From: Rhodovastum atsumiense
GTDB taxonomy: Bacteria > Pseudomonadota > Alphaproteobacteria > Acetobacterales > Acetobacteraceae
Length of the DNA stretch: 36,478 nucleotides
NCBI GenBank assembly: GCA_026225115.1
Contig: JAMFSE010000023.1
Coordinates: forward strand, 1-36,478
Reading direction: 5' to 3'
Below are positions 16,531 to 24,394 of this stretch, one piece after another; within the stretch, counting starts at the first letter, position 1; the number at the start of each line of letters is the position of its first letter. The position numbers and the translations under genes are program-made. A model generated the notes under the pieces. That model ran no database searches and was not told the origin of the DNA. It saw only the letters and a list, made by a program, of their open reading frames with translations.

Positions 16531-17108
16531 GCGCGGTTGTGGAATCACGTGGCGTGCTGGCGCAGCTGCGCGAGCAGACCAGGCCCGCGCATGCGCGACT
16601 TGAGACGACGCTGAACCTGCTGGATGAACAGCTGGGCCGGCCCGAGTATTTGAAAATCCTGATGCGGTTCCACGGGTTTTGGCAATTCTGGCAGCCGCTT
16701 GCGGGAAAGTTGATGGATGATGCGGATTTTACGGGTCCGCGGGAGCGCCTGCATTTGCTGACGGCGGATCTGGCGGCGTTGGGGTTGAGCCCGGTGGCGG
16801 TGGCGGCGCTGCCTGGCTGCCCGATGCCCGAACTTGGTGGTGCCGGGGCGGCGCTCGGCTCGATGTATGTGATGGAGGGGTCGACGCTTGGCGGGCGGGT
16901 GATTGAGAAGCAGTTGCTGGCGCGCCTTGGCATCGGGCAGGATTCCGGGGGCAGTTATTTTGCCGGCTATGGCGAGCGGACCGGGCTGATGTGGCGGGAG
17001 TTTCTGGCCCGGCTGGCGGCGGCGCCAGCGGCGGACGCGGCGCAGATCAATGCTGGGGCGAATGCGACTTTTGCCTGCCTGACGTTGTGGTTCGCGCATT
17101 CCGGCTGA
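16527..17108 (+). CDS. bphO: Biliverdin-producing heme oxygenase (BphO)
   Basis: A heme oxygenase of 193 residues that opens heme to biliverdin, the phytochrome chromophore. The N-terminal helix LREQTRPAHARLETTLNLL carries the proximal heme His in the usual place (RPAHARLE). The distal-helix signature GSMYVMEGSTLGGRVI is intact, with the glycines that flank the heme. The GTG start shares GTGA with the stop of bphP, so receptor and chromophore enzyme are made together. Length and motifs match bacterial BphO. Confidence 0.92.
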   Translation: MSAVVESRGVLAQLREQTRPAHARLETTLNLLDEQLGRPEYLKILMRFHGFWQFWQPLAGKLMDDADFTGPRERLHLLTADLAALGLSPVAVAALPGCPMPELGGAGAALGSMYVMEGSTLGGRVIEKQLLARLGIGQDSGGSYFAGYGERTGLMWREFLARLAAAPAADAAQINAGANATFACLTLWFAHSG

Positions 17109-17163
17109 CGGCGGCGCGCGGATGTTGTATAGGGTTTCCCATAAAAAATTGGGGGATTAGCCG

Positions 17164-17541
17164 GTGGTTGCATTCAATCATACGATTGTGTGGTCGACGG
17201 ACCAGAAAAAGGGCGCGGCGTTTCTGGCGGAGATGCTGGGACGGCCGGCGCCAGTGACGTTTGGGCGGTTTGATGTGGTCCAGCTTGATAACGGCGTGTC
17301 GCTGGATTTTGCAACGGCGGAGGGGCCGGTGCAGATGCAGCATTTTGCGTTTCTAATCAGCGAGGCGGAGTTTGATGCGGCATTTGCGCGGATCAAGGCG
17401 CAGGGGTTGGAATATTGGGCCGATCCGATGCGCAAGCGCGCCGGCGAGATCAATCATAACGATGGCGGGCGAGGGGTGTATTTTCCTGGGCCGGATGGGC
17501 ATCTGCTGGAAGTTATTACGCGGCCCTATGGGGGCGGCTAG
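17164..17541 (+). CDS. VOC family (glyoxalase/dioxygenase-fold) protein
   Basis: A 125-residue single vicinal-oxygen-chelate domain protein with two beta-alpha-beta-beta-beta units: VAFNHTIVWSTDQKKGAAFL at the start with a metal-ligand His, and GVYFPGPDGHLLEVITRP at the end with a second His and Glu. Such proteins may be lyases, isomerases or resistance proteins; the exact role cannot be told. The start is GTG at 17164 with GGGGG upstream. It lies 55 bases after bphO and could be co-transcribed. Its end overlaps by four bases the end of the facing FkbM gene. Confidence 0.8.
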   Translation: MVAFNHTIVWSTDQKKGAAFLAEMLGRPAPVTFGRFDVVQLDNGVSLDFATAEGPVQMQHFAFLISEAEFDAAFARIKAQGLEYWADPMRKRAGEINHNDGGRGVYFPGPDGHLLEVITRPYGGG

Positions 17542-18716
17542 GATGAGGCGGGATCGATGAGGTTGAGCGGAATGGCGGAGAAGCCGGCCGCGTCGACAAA
17601 GCCGTATTGCGGCGAGGCGATCCGGGGCAGCGGCTTTGGTTTCAGCAGATATGAGTCGATGAAGTTCTGGTAGTTGCCGCGCGTCACTTCGGTCCAGGCG
17701 CCGGCCTGGAAGAGGTAGATGAACGGGTAGAATTGCAAGGCTGCCGCCAGTTCCATGCCGCGGCGCAGACGCAGCATGGCGGTGGCCGCGGGCGATTCCG
17801 CCAGGAGGTTGAACGGATGGAACGATAGATGCAGGAAAGGTTTGTGTCGGGCGAGCAGGGGGGCGAGTTCGGGGATGAGTTCGTATTCCGAGCCTTCGAC
17901 GTCGATCTTGATGAGGGTGGCCGGGGTCAGGCCGATCGCATCGAGCGTTCGCGTGGCGGCGAGAATGGGAACTTCCGCTTCGATCTGACCCAGCAACAGC
18001 TGTTGGCGTTCCACCCGTTGGAAGAGGCTGGAGCCGGAATCGGCATAGGCTTTGCGGTACAGCGGGGCGACCTGCTCGACGACGCCGAGGGCTGCGGGGA
18101 TGATCGTGATGCAGGCCTCCAGTTCAGGGCGGAAGTCGCTGTTTGCGGCGATGTTGGCGGTGAACAGGGCCTGGTGGGTGGGGCTGGGCTCGAAGGCGAT
18201 GATTTCCTCCACCCGGTCGGACGCGTAGAGGCTGAGCAGGCCGATATAGGCGCCGACATCGATGAAGCGGTCGCAATGCGGGAGGGCGGCGTCGAAGAAC
18301 TGCAGCGTGCCTTCTTCGGCGCCGTTACAGAATTCGCCGATGGCGTGAGCGATCACCGGCATGTCGGCCGTCATGAAGGCGTGGCCGTGCAGATGGAGCG
18401 GGGATTTTTCCGCGCCAGCGGATTGGGGGGTCGTCGTGGCCGGTATGTGCATGCCGGCAGCTTGGCGCAGCAATTTTAAGGTTTGATTAATTTCGGAAAC
18501 GCAAACTTGTGCGTTGGCCGAAGCTGCGAGGGCAGTTTTGGCGGACGCCTCCCGCGCGGCGGCTTCCGGCCAGGTGAAATCGAACCTGACGCCGCGCGCC
18601 GAAGGGTCGCTCGCGACCGCCACCTGCCCGCCACGGGCTTCCACCGTTTTGCGAACGATGGCGAGCCCGACGCCGGCGGTCTGCGTGGCCGGACGGGCGG
18701 CGAGGGTTTGAAACAT
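17538..18716 (-). CDS. FkbM-family methyltransferase with an N-terminal kinase-relic extension
   Basis: Residues about 115-392 form a SAM-dependent FkbM-type methyltransferase: motif I in RFIDVGAYIGLLSL, then IIAFEPSPTHQALF and TLIKIDVEGSEYELI. FkbM enzymes O-methylate glycans or secondary metabolites. The first 50 residues of the open frame do not belong to that family: FQTLAAR then GVGLAIVRKTVEARGG and RFDFTWPEA are the end of a histidine-kinase ATPase domain. The match continues upstream of the ATG (PGIPPAAHAKIF) to about 18755. The methyltransferase probably starts inside, at ATG 18452 or 18374, though neither has a good ribosome binding site. Convergent with the VOC gene (4-base overlap). 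Confidence 0.75.
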   Translation of the reverse strand: MFQTLAARPATQTAGVGLAIVRKTVEARGGQVAVASDPSARGVRFDFTWPEAAAREASAKTALAASANAQVCVSEINQTLKLLRQAAGMHIPATTTPQSAGAEKSPLHLHGHAFMTADMPVIAHAIGEFCNGAEEGTLQFFDAALPHCDRFIDVGAYIGLLSLYASDRVEEIIAFEPSPTHQALFTANIAANSDFRPELEACITIIPAALGVVEQVAPLYRKAYADSGSSLFQRVERQQLLLGQIEAEVPILAATRTLDAIGLTPATLIKIDVEGSEYELIPELAPLLARHKPFLHLSFHPFNLLAESPAATAMLRLRRGMELAAALQFYPFIYLFQAGAWTEVTRGNYQNFIDSYLLKPKPLPRIASPQYGFVDAAGFSAIPLNLIDPASS

Positions 18717-18756
18717 GGCAAATATTTTTGCATGCGCGGCCGGCGGGATGCCTGGC
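18560..18756 (-). pseudogene. Relic of a histidine-kinase ATPase domain
   Basis: Read on the minus strand, the frame gives PGIPPAAHAKIFAMFQTL, then GVGLAIVRKTVEARGG and RFDFTWPEA. This is the N-, G1- and G2-box end of a sensor kinase related to PAS-linked light or redox kinases. The expected DNG before PGIP appears only one frame away (GAC AAA GGC), and a stop codon lies just upstream, so nothing of the sensor or dimerisation domain survives. It is a stub fused in frame to the FkbM gene. Confidence 0.7.
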
Positions 18757-18806
18757 CTTTGTCAATCCTTGCCTAGACTCTGCCTCGGACAATAGCCGGA
18801 GACTGG

Positions 18807-19628
18807 TTAAGAAAGATTTACGCTTGCGCCGGTTGGTTGCCCCGGCGCTTGCGCCGGTTGGATCTTACCCCACCACTCGTCCTTATGCGTGACTTGTTGC
18901 AGCGGGATGGTGAAGTTGGCGGATTTTTCGGTGGGGATGCAGAGCATCATCAGCGAGACGATGGTTTTTGGCGCCCAGTGGTTGGCTGGATTTCCAAAAT
19001 AATTGTCGGGGTCGAAGATTGGGGCCCGGTGCCAGTAGAGGCGGTAGTCGTTTTGCAGGAGATGGTCCAGCAAGGCGGCGGATTTTTCCTCGATGTCGTT
19101 TTCGAGGTAAATCACTGGACGGGTTTTGTTGATGGTCTGCTCAGCGCTTTTTAAAACCTCTAGCTCCTTGCCGTCGACATCGATTTTGATCAGGGCGCAG
19201 CTGTCCAGGGTCAGGCTGTCGAGGGGCAGGATGGGCGGCGCGAAATTTTTCGAGACGTAGCCGTGTTTTCCCCAGGGGCCGGAGGTGTCGGGGTTCGCGG
19301 TGCCGGCGATGAAGGCGTTGATGGGCTGGGTGTTGGTGATGTTATTCAGCGCCAGGTTGGCGCAGAGAATGTTGAAGATTTCGGCGTGGGATTCGATGGC
19401 GTAGATGCGGCCGGTCTCACCGGCGAGCTGAGACATCGGCAAAGTCAGGTCGCCGATATTGGCGCCGACGTCGATGGCAGTGTCGCCGGGACGGATGAAG
19501 GCGCGCAGCACGCTGACTTCGGATTCGGAATACTGGCCGTAGAGCTCGAAGCATTTGCCGATATAGGGGCCGTGGAAGAGCATCCAGCCGTATTTGCAGC
19601 GTTTCAGCTGGTTTTTGCCGAATTGCAT
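18807..19628 (-). CDS. FkbM-family methyltransferase
   Basis: A 273-residue FkbM-type SAM methyltransferase. Motif I is in TAIDVGANIGDLTLPMS, the acidic SAM-binding residue follows in RIYAIESHAEIFNIL, and LIKIDVDGKELEVLKS is the family's later signature. It lies in a unit plsC-trhO-fkbM: its ATG at 19628 overlaps the trhO stop by one base (TGATG). The open frame extends upstream, but that part is trhO sequence in another frame. The acceptor is unknown; neighbours suggest a surface polysaccharide. It is a different protein from the FkbM enzyme at 17538, so not a recent duplication. Confidence 0.85.
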   Translation of the reverse strand: MQFGKNQLKRCKYGWMLFHGPYIGKCFELYGQYSESEVSVLRAFIRPGDTAIDVGANIGDLTLPMSQLAGETGRIYAIESHAEIFNILCANLALNNITNTQPINAFIAGTANPDTSGPWGKHGYVSKNFAPPILPLDSLTLDSCALIKIDVDGKELEVLKSAEQTINKTRPVIYLENDIEEKSAALLDHLLQNDYRLYWHRAPIFDPDNYFGNPANHWAPKTIVSLMMLCIPTEKSANFTIPLQQVTHKDEWWGKIQPAQAPGQPTGASVNLS

Positions 19629-20362
19629 CAGGCCGCTTTGGGCGCGAAAGCGGCGTGGGTGAGGGATTCGCGTTCGTCGAAGACGAAGCACTCGCCCTGC
19701 CACTGGCTTTGCGCGGCGGGGACGGATTCCAGATAATTCAGGATGCCGCCCTTGAGGTGCAGGACTTGCTCGAACCCGGATTGGAGCAGGTAGGCGCTGG
19801 CTTTTTCGCAGCGGATGCCGCCGGTGCAGAACATAGCGATTTTTTTGTGTTTGCCCGGATCGAGATTCTTCTCCGCGAAATCGGTGAATTCGCTGAAGCT
19901 TGCGGTTTTTGGGTTGATGGCGCCGGGAAAACTTCCCATTTCGATTTCGAAATCGTTGCGGGTGTCGATGAGGACAAGCTTCGGGTCGGCGAGGATTTGG
20001 TGCCAGTCTCCCGGCTCGATATAGATGCCGGTTTGGTCAGGGTTTGCCAGCGGTTGTTTCAGTGTCACGATTTCGCGTTTCAGGCGGATTTTCAGGCGTT
20101 GGAACGGCATGGAAACCGCCGCCGAAAATTTCAGTTCCAGCCGGCCGGTGCTGGGGATTCCGAGCGCGCCTTGACGCAGCGCCGCGGTGAATTTGCCGAT
20201 GGCATCCGGGGTGCCGGCGATGGTGCCGTTGATGCCCTCATGCGCCAGCAGCATTGTGCCCTTCAGTTCCAGCGCGGCGCAGAAATTCCGGATCGGCGCC
20301 CGCAATTCCGCCGGGTTCGGGATTGCGGTGAACTGGTAGAAGGCGGCGACGCGCAGGGTCAT
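19628..20362 (-). CDS. trhO: Oxygen-dependent tRNA uridine(34) hydroxylase TrhO
   Basis: A rhodanese-fold protein of 244 residues of the YceA/TrhO family, which hydroxylates U34 of certain tRNAs as the first step to (methoxy/carboxymethoxy)uridine at the wobble position. The N-terminal region contains ALELKGTMLLAHEGINGTIA, a family hallmark, and the rhodanese active-site cysteine lies in FCTGGIRCEKAS. The start overlaps the plsC stop in ATGA and the stop overlaps the fkbM start. A housekeeping tRNA enzyme between envelope genes is more likely an order effect than a functional link. Confidence 0.92.
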   Translation of the reverse strand: MTLRVAAFYQFTAIPNPAELRAPIRNFCAALELKGTMLLAHEGINGTIAGTPDAIGKFTAALRQGALGIPSTGRLELKFSAAVSMPFQRLKIRLKREIVTLKQPLANPDQTGIYIEPGDWHQILADPKLVLIDTRNDFEIEMGSFPGAINPKTASFSEFTDFAEKNLDPGKHKKIAMFCTGGIRCEKASAYLLQSGFEQVLHLKGGILNYLESVPAAQSQWQGECFVFDERESLTHAAFAPKAA

Positions 20363-21174
20363 GACGATGAAATAACAGGCGGCAATGTCGGGGTCGATAG
20401 CGGGCTGACCGCGCGGCCCTGGCGCAGGCTGGCGGCGTTCAGCGCGAGCCTGGTCTGCAGGGCAGCTGAGAGCAGCTTGCGGTTCGGGTAGGCGCCGGCG
20501 GGCAGCGGCGGGTCCAGCACCAGCGTGGCGTGCAGGGAGCGCAGGCGGCCGATGCCGGGGATGTGGGCGGCCATGGTCATGTCGCCATACCAGGAAATGC
20601 GCGGGCGGTCGCTTCGGTGAACCGGCAGGCCGTTGATGCGGTCATAAACCAAGGTGACCAGCTGGATGGCGGGTTTTGCGGGGTCGTCGGCGAGGGCCAG
20701 AAAACTGGATTGGAAGGGGAGGATGCGGGCGCCGTCGGAGGTCGTGCCTTCCGGGAACAGGATGATGCTGTCGCCGGTCCGCAGGCGGGCGGCGATGCGG
20801 TCGCGCTCCCGGGTGATGCCGGATTTGACGCGCGAGACGAAGATGGTGCGGCCGAGCCTGGCGATTGTGCCGATGGCCGGCCAGTGGGCAATCTCGCCCT
20901 TGGCGATGAAGCTGGCCGGCAGGACGCTGCCGAGGACGACGATGTCGAGCCAGGAGGCGTGATTGACGATGTAGATTGTTGGGCGGTGCAGGCTGAGCTC
21001 GCCGTGCAGGGTGAGCTGGATGTTGAGGATGCGGCGTATGCCGCGCCAGAAGCGGCGGGCGAAGCGCTGCTTGGCACGGCCTGGAAGGATGAGGAAGAGG
21101 GATTGGAGCGGGATGGCGATGAGGGTCCATGCGAGGACCAGGAGCAGCCGGCTCCATAGGCGCAGGTTGGCCAT
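20359..21174 (-). CDS. 1-acyl-sn-glycerol-3-phosphate acyltransferase family protein (PlsC-like)
   Basis: A membrane-bound acyltransferase of about 271 residues. The N terminus has a hydrophobic anchor (LLLVLAWTLIAIPLQSLFLI). The catalytic HX4D motif is in NHASWLDI, and the acceptor-binding FPEGTT follows about 75 residues later. Such enzymes place the second acyl chain on lysophosphatidate, or acylate ornithine lipids. An open frame adds 17 residues upstream (from 21225), but that part lies within a dispersed intergenic repeat, so ATG 21174 is preferred. It is first in plsC-trhO-fkbM, all with overlapping ends. Confidence 0.85.
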   Translation of the reverse strand: MANLRLWSRLLLVLAWTLIAIPLQSLFLILPGRAKQRFARRFWRGIRRILNIQLTLHGELSLHRPTIYIVNHASWLDIVVLGSVLPASFIAKGEIAHWPAIGTIARLGRTIFVSRVKSGITRERDRIAARLRTGDSIILFPEGTTSDGARILPFQSSFLALADDPAKPAIQLVTLVYDRINGLPVHRSDRPRISWYGDMTMAAHIPGIGRLRSLHATLVLDPPLPAGAYPNRKLLSAALQTRLALNAASLRQGRAVSPLSTPTLPPVISSS

Positions 21175-21198
21175 TAGTGGTTGGAGGAATTGAAAGAT

Positions 21199-21250
21199 GG
21201 ATTGCTTCGCGTCGTGCGAATGCATGCTTTGCGTGACGCTCGCAATGACG
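21199..21250. repeat. Dispersed intergenic palindromic repeat
   Basis: GGATTGCTTCGCGTCGTGCG at the left and GCGTGACGCTCGCAATGACG at the right are imperfect complements around a central AATGCATG. This resembles the very widespread bacterial motif in which GGATTGCTTCG and CTCGCAATGACG alternate around a dyad. It lies just upstream of plsC and makes its open frame look longer than it is. Confidence 0.55.
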
Positions 21251-21289
21251 GCGGGTGTGGGATGGCGGAGGCATCACGTGCACGGTCAA

Positions 21290-21337
21290 AAAATATAAAG
21301 TTTTTTTGCTTCTTTTTGTTCACAAAAAGAAGTCCTT
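21290..21337 (-). terminator. AT-rich 3'-end hairpin after the rhamnan-synthesis-F-like gene (copy C)
   Basis: A perfect 11-bp stem CTTCTTTTTGT/ACAAAAAGAAG (21309-21332) with a 2-base loop lies 11 bases after the stop of the minus-strand gene. On that strand it is followed by CAAAAAAACTTT and a T-rich run. It matches the hairpins at 11005, 11119 and 32808 in layout. Confidence 0.6.
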
Positions 21338-21343
21338 GCCTGC

Positions 21344-22405
21344 CTAAGGCGCACTGTTCTTCATTCCGGCGCGGAGTTCGCCGAGGATGGGTTCCGGGTC
21401 CAGGCCCAGATGTCCGCGCACCACTTCTACCCAATCCCCTAGATCCTCAACCGCCGTAGGATTTTTTCTTAGCAGTTCGCGTTTGATAAAGGGAAAGCCG
21501 GTGAGCAACAACTGGCGCCACAGGTCGGCGGTGGGGTTCATGGCGACGCGGTGGGCGGCGGCGTCGCGGATGCGGGTGATTTGCAGTTTGCGGGTAACCA
21601 CGATGGGATCGGCGCGGGCGAGGCGGGAGCGCTCGGCGCGGATCAGACCGTCGAGCACATCCTGGCCGAGCACCATGCCGACCAGATCCTCGTAGCGCCA
21701 GATGGCGGCGCAGCGCAGGCCCGCGCGCAGCATGGCGCGGGTGAAGCCGACCTCGTATTCGCGGACGATGAAAACTTTCGAGGGCACCGGTTTCACCTGC
21801 GCCCAGAATGCGCGGAAGGCAGGCGAGGCCAAGGCTTTCGGGCCGAAGGCGAGGAAATAGGATTGCAGATGGTAGCGCTGCTGCCAGCTCTCGGTGAGGC
21901 CCCAGATATCGGCCTCGGCGTAGTTCAGTTTCGAGAGGATATGGTCGAGGTTGCGGAGCGGGCCGTACATGCTGTCGTTGACGATGATGAGTTCGGTGGT
22001 GGCGGGCCTGGGCAGGTGCAGGGTCTCGATCATTTCGCGCCAGGCGCCGAAATCATAGCCGCAGTTGCGGCGGATATAGACGGCGGCGCAGATTTTTTGA
22101 AGTTCGGCCTCTGCGGCGGCGCTGAGTTTGCCGGAGTTGGTGACGAAGACGACGCTGAAGCCGTTGGCAGCGAGGTCCTGGATATAGCTGAGGACGGGGG
22201 CGCAGACGTTGCCGTTGCGGTCGAAATGCATGAACAAAGCGACACGGGATGAAAGTGTGACGGAGCCGGCCGGCCAGGCGGAGATGACTTGTCTTGTGCT
22301 GCGGAATTTACCGGCGAGGATGGCGGCTTGCACGACCGTCCACCATTTCGCGGTGCTGCCGGATCTCATGAAGTACAGCCAGAGGATTCTTAACCTGCGT
22401 ATCAT
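21344..22405 (-). CDS. Rhamnan synthesis F (RgpF)-family protein
   Basis: A 353-residue protein resembling the rhamnan-synthesis-F family: RVALFMHFDRNG opens the conserved domain, then FSVVFVTNSG, YIRRNCGYDFGAWREMIE and LIIVNDSMYGPL, the strongest family signatures. RgpF-type proteins act in assembly of rhamnose-containing surface polysaccharides and probably transfer sugars. It begins 13 bases after the methyltransferase-glycosyltransferase gene and is likely co-transcribed with it. An AT-rich hairpin follows the stop. No rhamnose biosynthesis genes (rml) lie in the window. Confidence 0.8.
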   Translation of the reverse strand: MIRRLRILWLYFMRSGSTAKWWTVVQAAILAGKFRSTRQVISAWPAGSVTLSSRVALFMHFDRNGNVCAPVLSYIQDLAANGFSVVFVTNSGKLSAAAEAELQKICAAVYIRRNCGYDFGAWREMIETLHLPRPATTELIIVNDSMYGPLRNLDHILSKLNYAEADIWGLTESWQQRYHLQSYFLAFGPKALASPAFRAFWAQVKPVPSKVFIVREYEVGFTRAMLRAGLRCAAIWRYEDLVGMVLGQDVLDGLIRAERSRLARADPIVVTRKLQITRIRDAAAHRVAMNPTADLWRQLLLTGFPFIKRELLRKNPTAVEDLGDWVEVVRGHLGLDPEPILGELRAGMKNSAP

Positions 22406-22418
22406 GGGTTTATCGCCG

Positions 22419-24164
22419 TTATTCGAAGAGTGAGGGCATGCGGTGGTGCAATGCCTGGGTGAGTGCCGCGCGGTTTTCCCAAAGCTGGCGGTACCAGGCG
22501 GCGCGGGGGGTGATCTGGTCGGCCAGCATGCGGTGCGCGGCGGCGTAGGCGCGCGCGGCGTCGGCCATTTGCCGGGCGGTGTCGGGGTTGGACAACAGCT
22601 CGGCCAGATGGGCGCGCAGGCTTGCGCCGTCGGTGAAGATGCGGCCGGTTTTGCCGGGTTCGATGCTGTGGGCGTAGACGGTCGCGCTGGCCAGAGCGGT
22701 GACCCGGCAGGCCGCGGCCTCGATGAATTTCAGGTCGGATTTGGCGCGGTTGAATTCGGTATCTGCCAGCGGCATGAAGGCGATTTCGGATTCGCCCAGC
22801 AATTGCAGATAGGTTGCGTAGTCGGCGGTGGGGGTAAATTTTTTATGCGGGGTCGCCAGTGCATCGAAAAATGCGCGGTCGTGGATGATGGAGAATTGCA
22901 GGCGGGGGCCGGCGGATTGGGCGGCTTCGTTTAGAGCGGGCAGCAAAGGGGCCCAGTCGGCTTCGCGGTTCAGGGCGCCGAAGAACAGGGTCAGACATTC
23001 GGGGTTTTTGAAATTGCGGATTTCCGGCAATTCGAAAATGGCGTTGGGGAAGATCGCGACTTCCGGATTTTGCCGCCGCAATACGTCGGCCAGCGCCGGG
23101 GTGGTGGTCTGGATGGCGTGCACCGCCTTGAAGGTGAGGATCTGCTCCATGGCGACGCCGCGGCCGGCCATGAAATTGGGGTGGTCGTCGAACTCGGTGA
23201 CGATGACGGCGTTTGTTGCGAGCAGGGATTTGATGCGGGTGAGGCCGGAATCTCCGAGCAGCAGCGGGCGGTGCAGGATGATGATATGCGGGTTGGCGGC
23301 GTCGTGCCGCGGGAGTTCGGCTTCGGTGGTGATGCCGGTGAGCAATCCGGGGTCGCTGCGGAGCGCGCGTAGCGGCTGGGTGACGCGCAATTCGCTCACC
23401 CCGCCGAGCGGCGGCAAAGCGGTGGCGCTGATGTGGATGCGGGCAGGGATATGGCTACGGGCCTTGCGCGCCCGCCAGATGAACTGCATTGGCCAGGCGC
23501 GGTTGAGGTATTCCTGCGGGTCGACGCCGATGGCGCGCAGGCCCGGGGCCAGTGATTTGACGAAGGTTTTTGCGCCACGCGTGTCGATGGGGCGGGGGGC
23601 GAGGTCGGCGAGTTCCAGCCCCGCCTGCAGCAGCGCGTTGCCCATGTTGCGGGGGGTGAACCAGCGCAGATGCGTGCGGTCCAGCAGGCCTGCGTCCTGA
23701 TAGTCGAAATTGCCGTTCAACAGCAGATGGGTGAGGCGCCAGTGCTCGACGTTCGGCATGCAGACCAGGACGATGCCGTCCGGGCTGAGGTGTTCGGCGT
23801 GGCGGGTGAGCAGGCTCCAGGGGTCGGTCAGGTGCTCCAGCACGTCGCCGTAGATGATGCAGTCCAGCCCCTGCGGGAGGGTGAAGGGCATGGGGGTGGC
23901 CTCGACGTCGGTGCAGGCGGTCTCGGTCAGGCGCCGGGTGGCGGTGCGGATGGCGATGGGATCGGAATCGATGCCGAGGAGGCGCGCCAGCGGGTTGCGG
24001 CGGAGGTAGGCGGCGCCGAGCGCGCCCTGGGCGCAACCGACGTCGAGGATGGTTTGCGCGGTGAGCGGGATTTTATCCAGCAGTTCGGGATTGGCGTAGT
24101 CCGGATAGACGCTGGCCGGCAGGGATTGCGCCGGAAGCTCAGCCGCCACTGCTATGCCCTCCAT
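22419..24164 (-). CDS. Bifunctional methyltransferase / glycosyltransferase fusion
   Basis: A 581-residue two-domain protein. Residues about 30-215 are a class I SAM methyltransferase: TILDVGCAQGALGAAYL is motif I, LLGIDSDPIAI binds SAM, and IIYGDVLEHLTDPWSLL is typical of UbiE/COQ5-like enzymes. Residues about 240-560 resemble a GT-B glycosyltransferase: IHISATALPPLGGVSEL, AVIVTEFDDHP, and near the end FNRAKSDLKFIEAAACRV, the usual donor-binding region. The domains probably act on one surface glycan, one adding a sugar and the other capping or modifying it. Followed after 13 bases by the RgpF-like gene. Start ATG 24164. Confidence 0.8.
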   Translation of the reverse strand: MEGIAVAAELPAQSLPASVYPDYANPELLDKIPLTAQTILDVGCAQGALGAAYLRRNPLARLLGIDSDPIAIRTATRRLTETACTDVEATPMPFTLPQGLDCIIYGDVLEHLTDPWSLLTRHAEHLSPDGIVLVCMPNVEHWRLTHLLLNGNFDYQDAGLLDRTHLRWFTPRNMGNALLQAGLELADLAPRPIDTRGAKTFVKSLAPGLRAIGVDPQEYLNRAWPMQFIWRARKARSHIPARIHISATALPPLGGVSELRVTQPLRALRSDPGLLTGITTEAELPRHDAANPHIIILHRPLLLGDSGLTRIKSLLATNAVIVTEFDDHPNFMAGRGVAMEQILTFKAVHAIQTTTPALADVLRRQNPEVAIFPNAIFELPEIRNFKNPECLTLFFGALNREADWAPLLPALNEAAQSAGPRLQFSIIHDRAFFDALATPHKKFTPTADYATYLQLLGESEIAFMPLADTEFNRAKSDLKFIEAAACRVTALASATVYAHSIEPGKTGRIFTDGASLRAHLAELLSNPDTARQMADAARAYAAAHRMLADQITPRAAWYRQLWENRAALTQALHHRMPSLFE

Positions 24165-24307
24165 GATTCTCGCGCCATGTTCAACCTAAAAGGTTTCGAT
24201 GAGATCGAATACACGTTAACCGTGTGAACCGGTTTAGTCTACTTAAACTCTGTGGACTGGGCGGGTTCGGCGGGCAGGGCTTCAAAACGGCCGGGCTTTC
24301 CGACCCC
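24165..24307. promoter_or_regulatory. Shared upstream region of two divergent glycan genes
   Basis: Two short dyads lie here: AACCTAAAAGGTT (24183-24195) and ACACGTTAACCGTGT (24211-24225). Both sit between the divergent methyltransferase-glycosyltransferase and WecA-like genes and could be operators. No clear sigma-70 hexamer pair was identified. Confidence 0.35.
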
Positions 24308-24382
24308 TTTAAAAGAAATGGCTTTCAGCCATTTTAAAAGAAATGGCTTTCAGCCATTTTAAAAGAAATGGCTTTCAGCCAT
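24308..24382 (+). repeat. Three perfect 25-bp tandem repeats
   Basis: The units 24308-24332, 24333-24357 and 24358-24382 are identical. Each contains the dyad ATGGCT-TTC-AGCCAT, so each can form a small hairpin that holds an ATG, and each has AAAGAA just before it. The unit length is not a multiple of three, so the three ATGs lie in three frames; the last (24368) is in frame with the WecA-like gene. Confidence 0.9.
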
Positions 24383-24394
24383 GGTCCGCGCCGC

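Noticed and set aside
24308-24382. Tandem repeats considered as a CRISPR array
   Set aside because: Units are contiguous without spacers and no cas genes are present.
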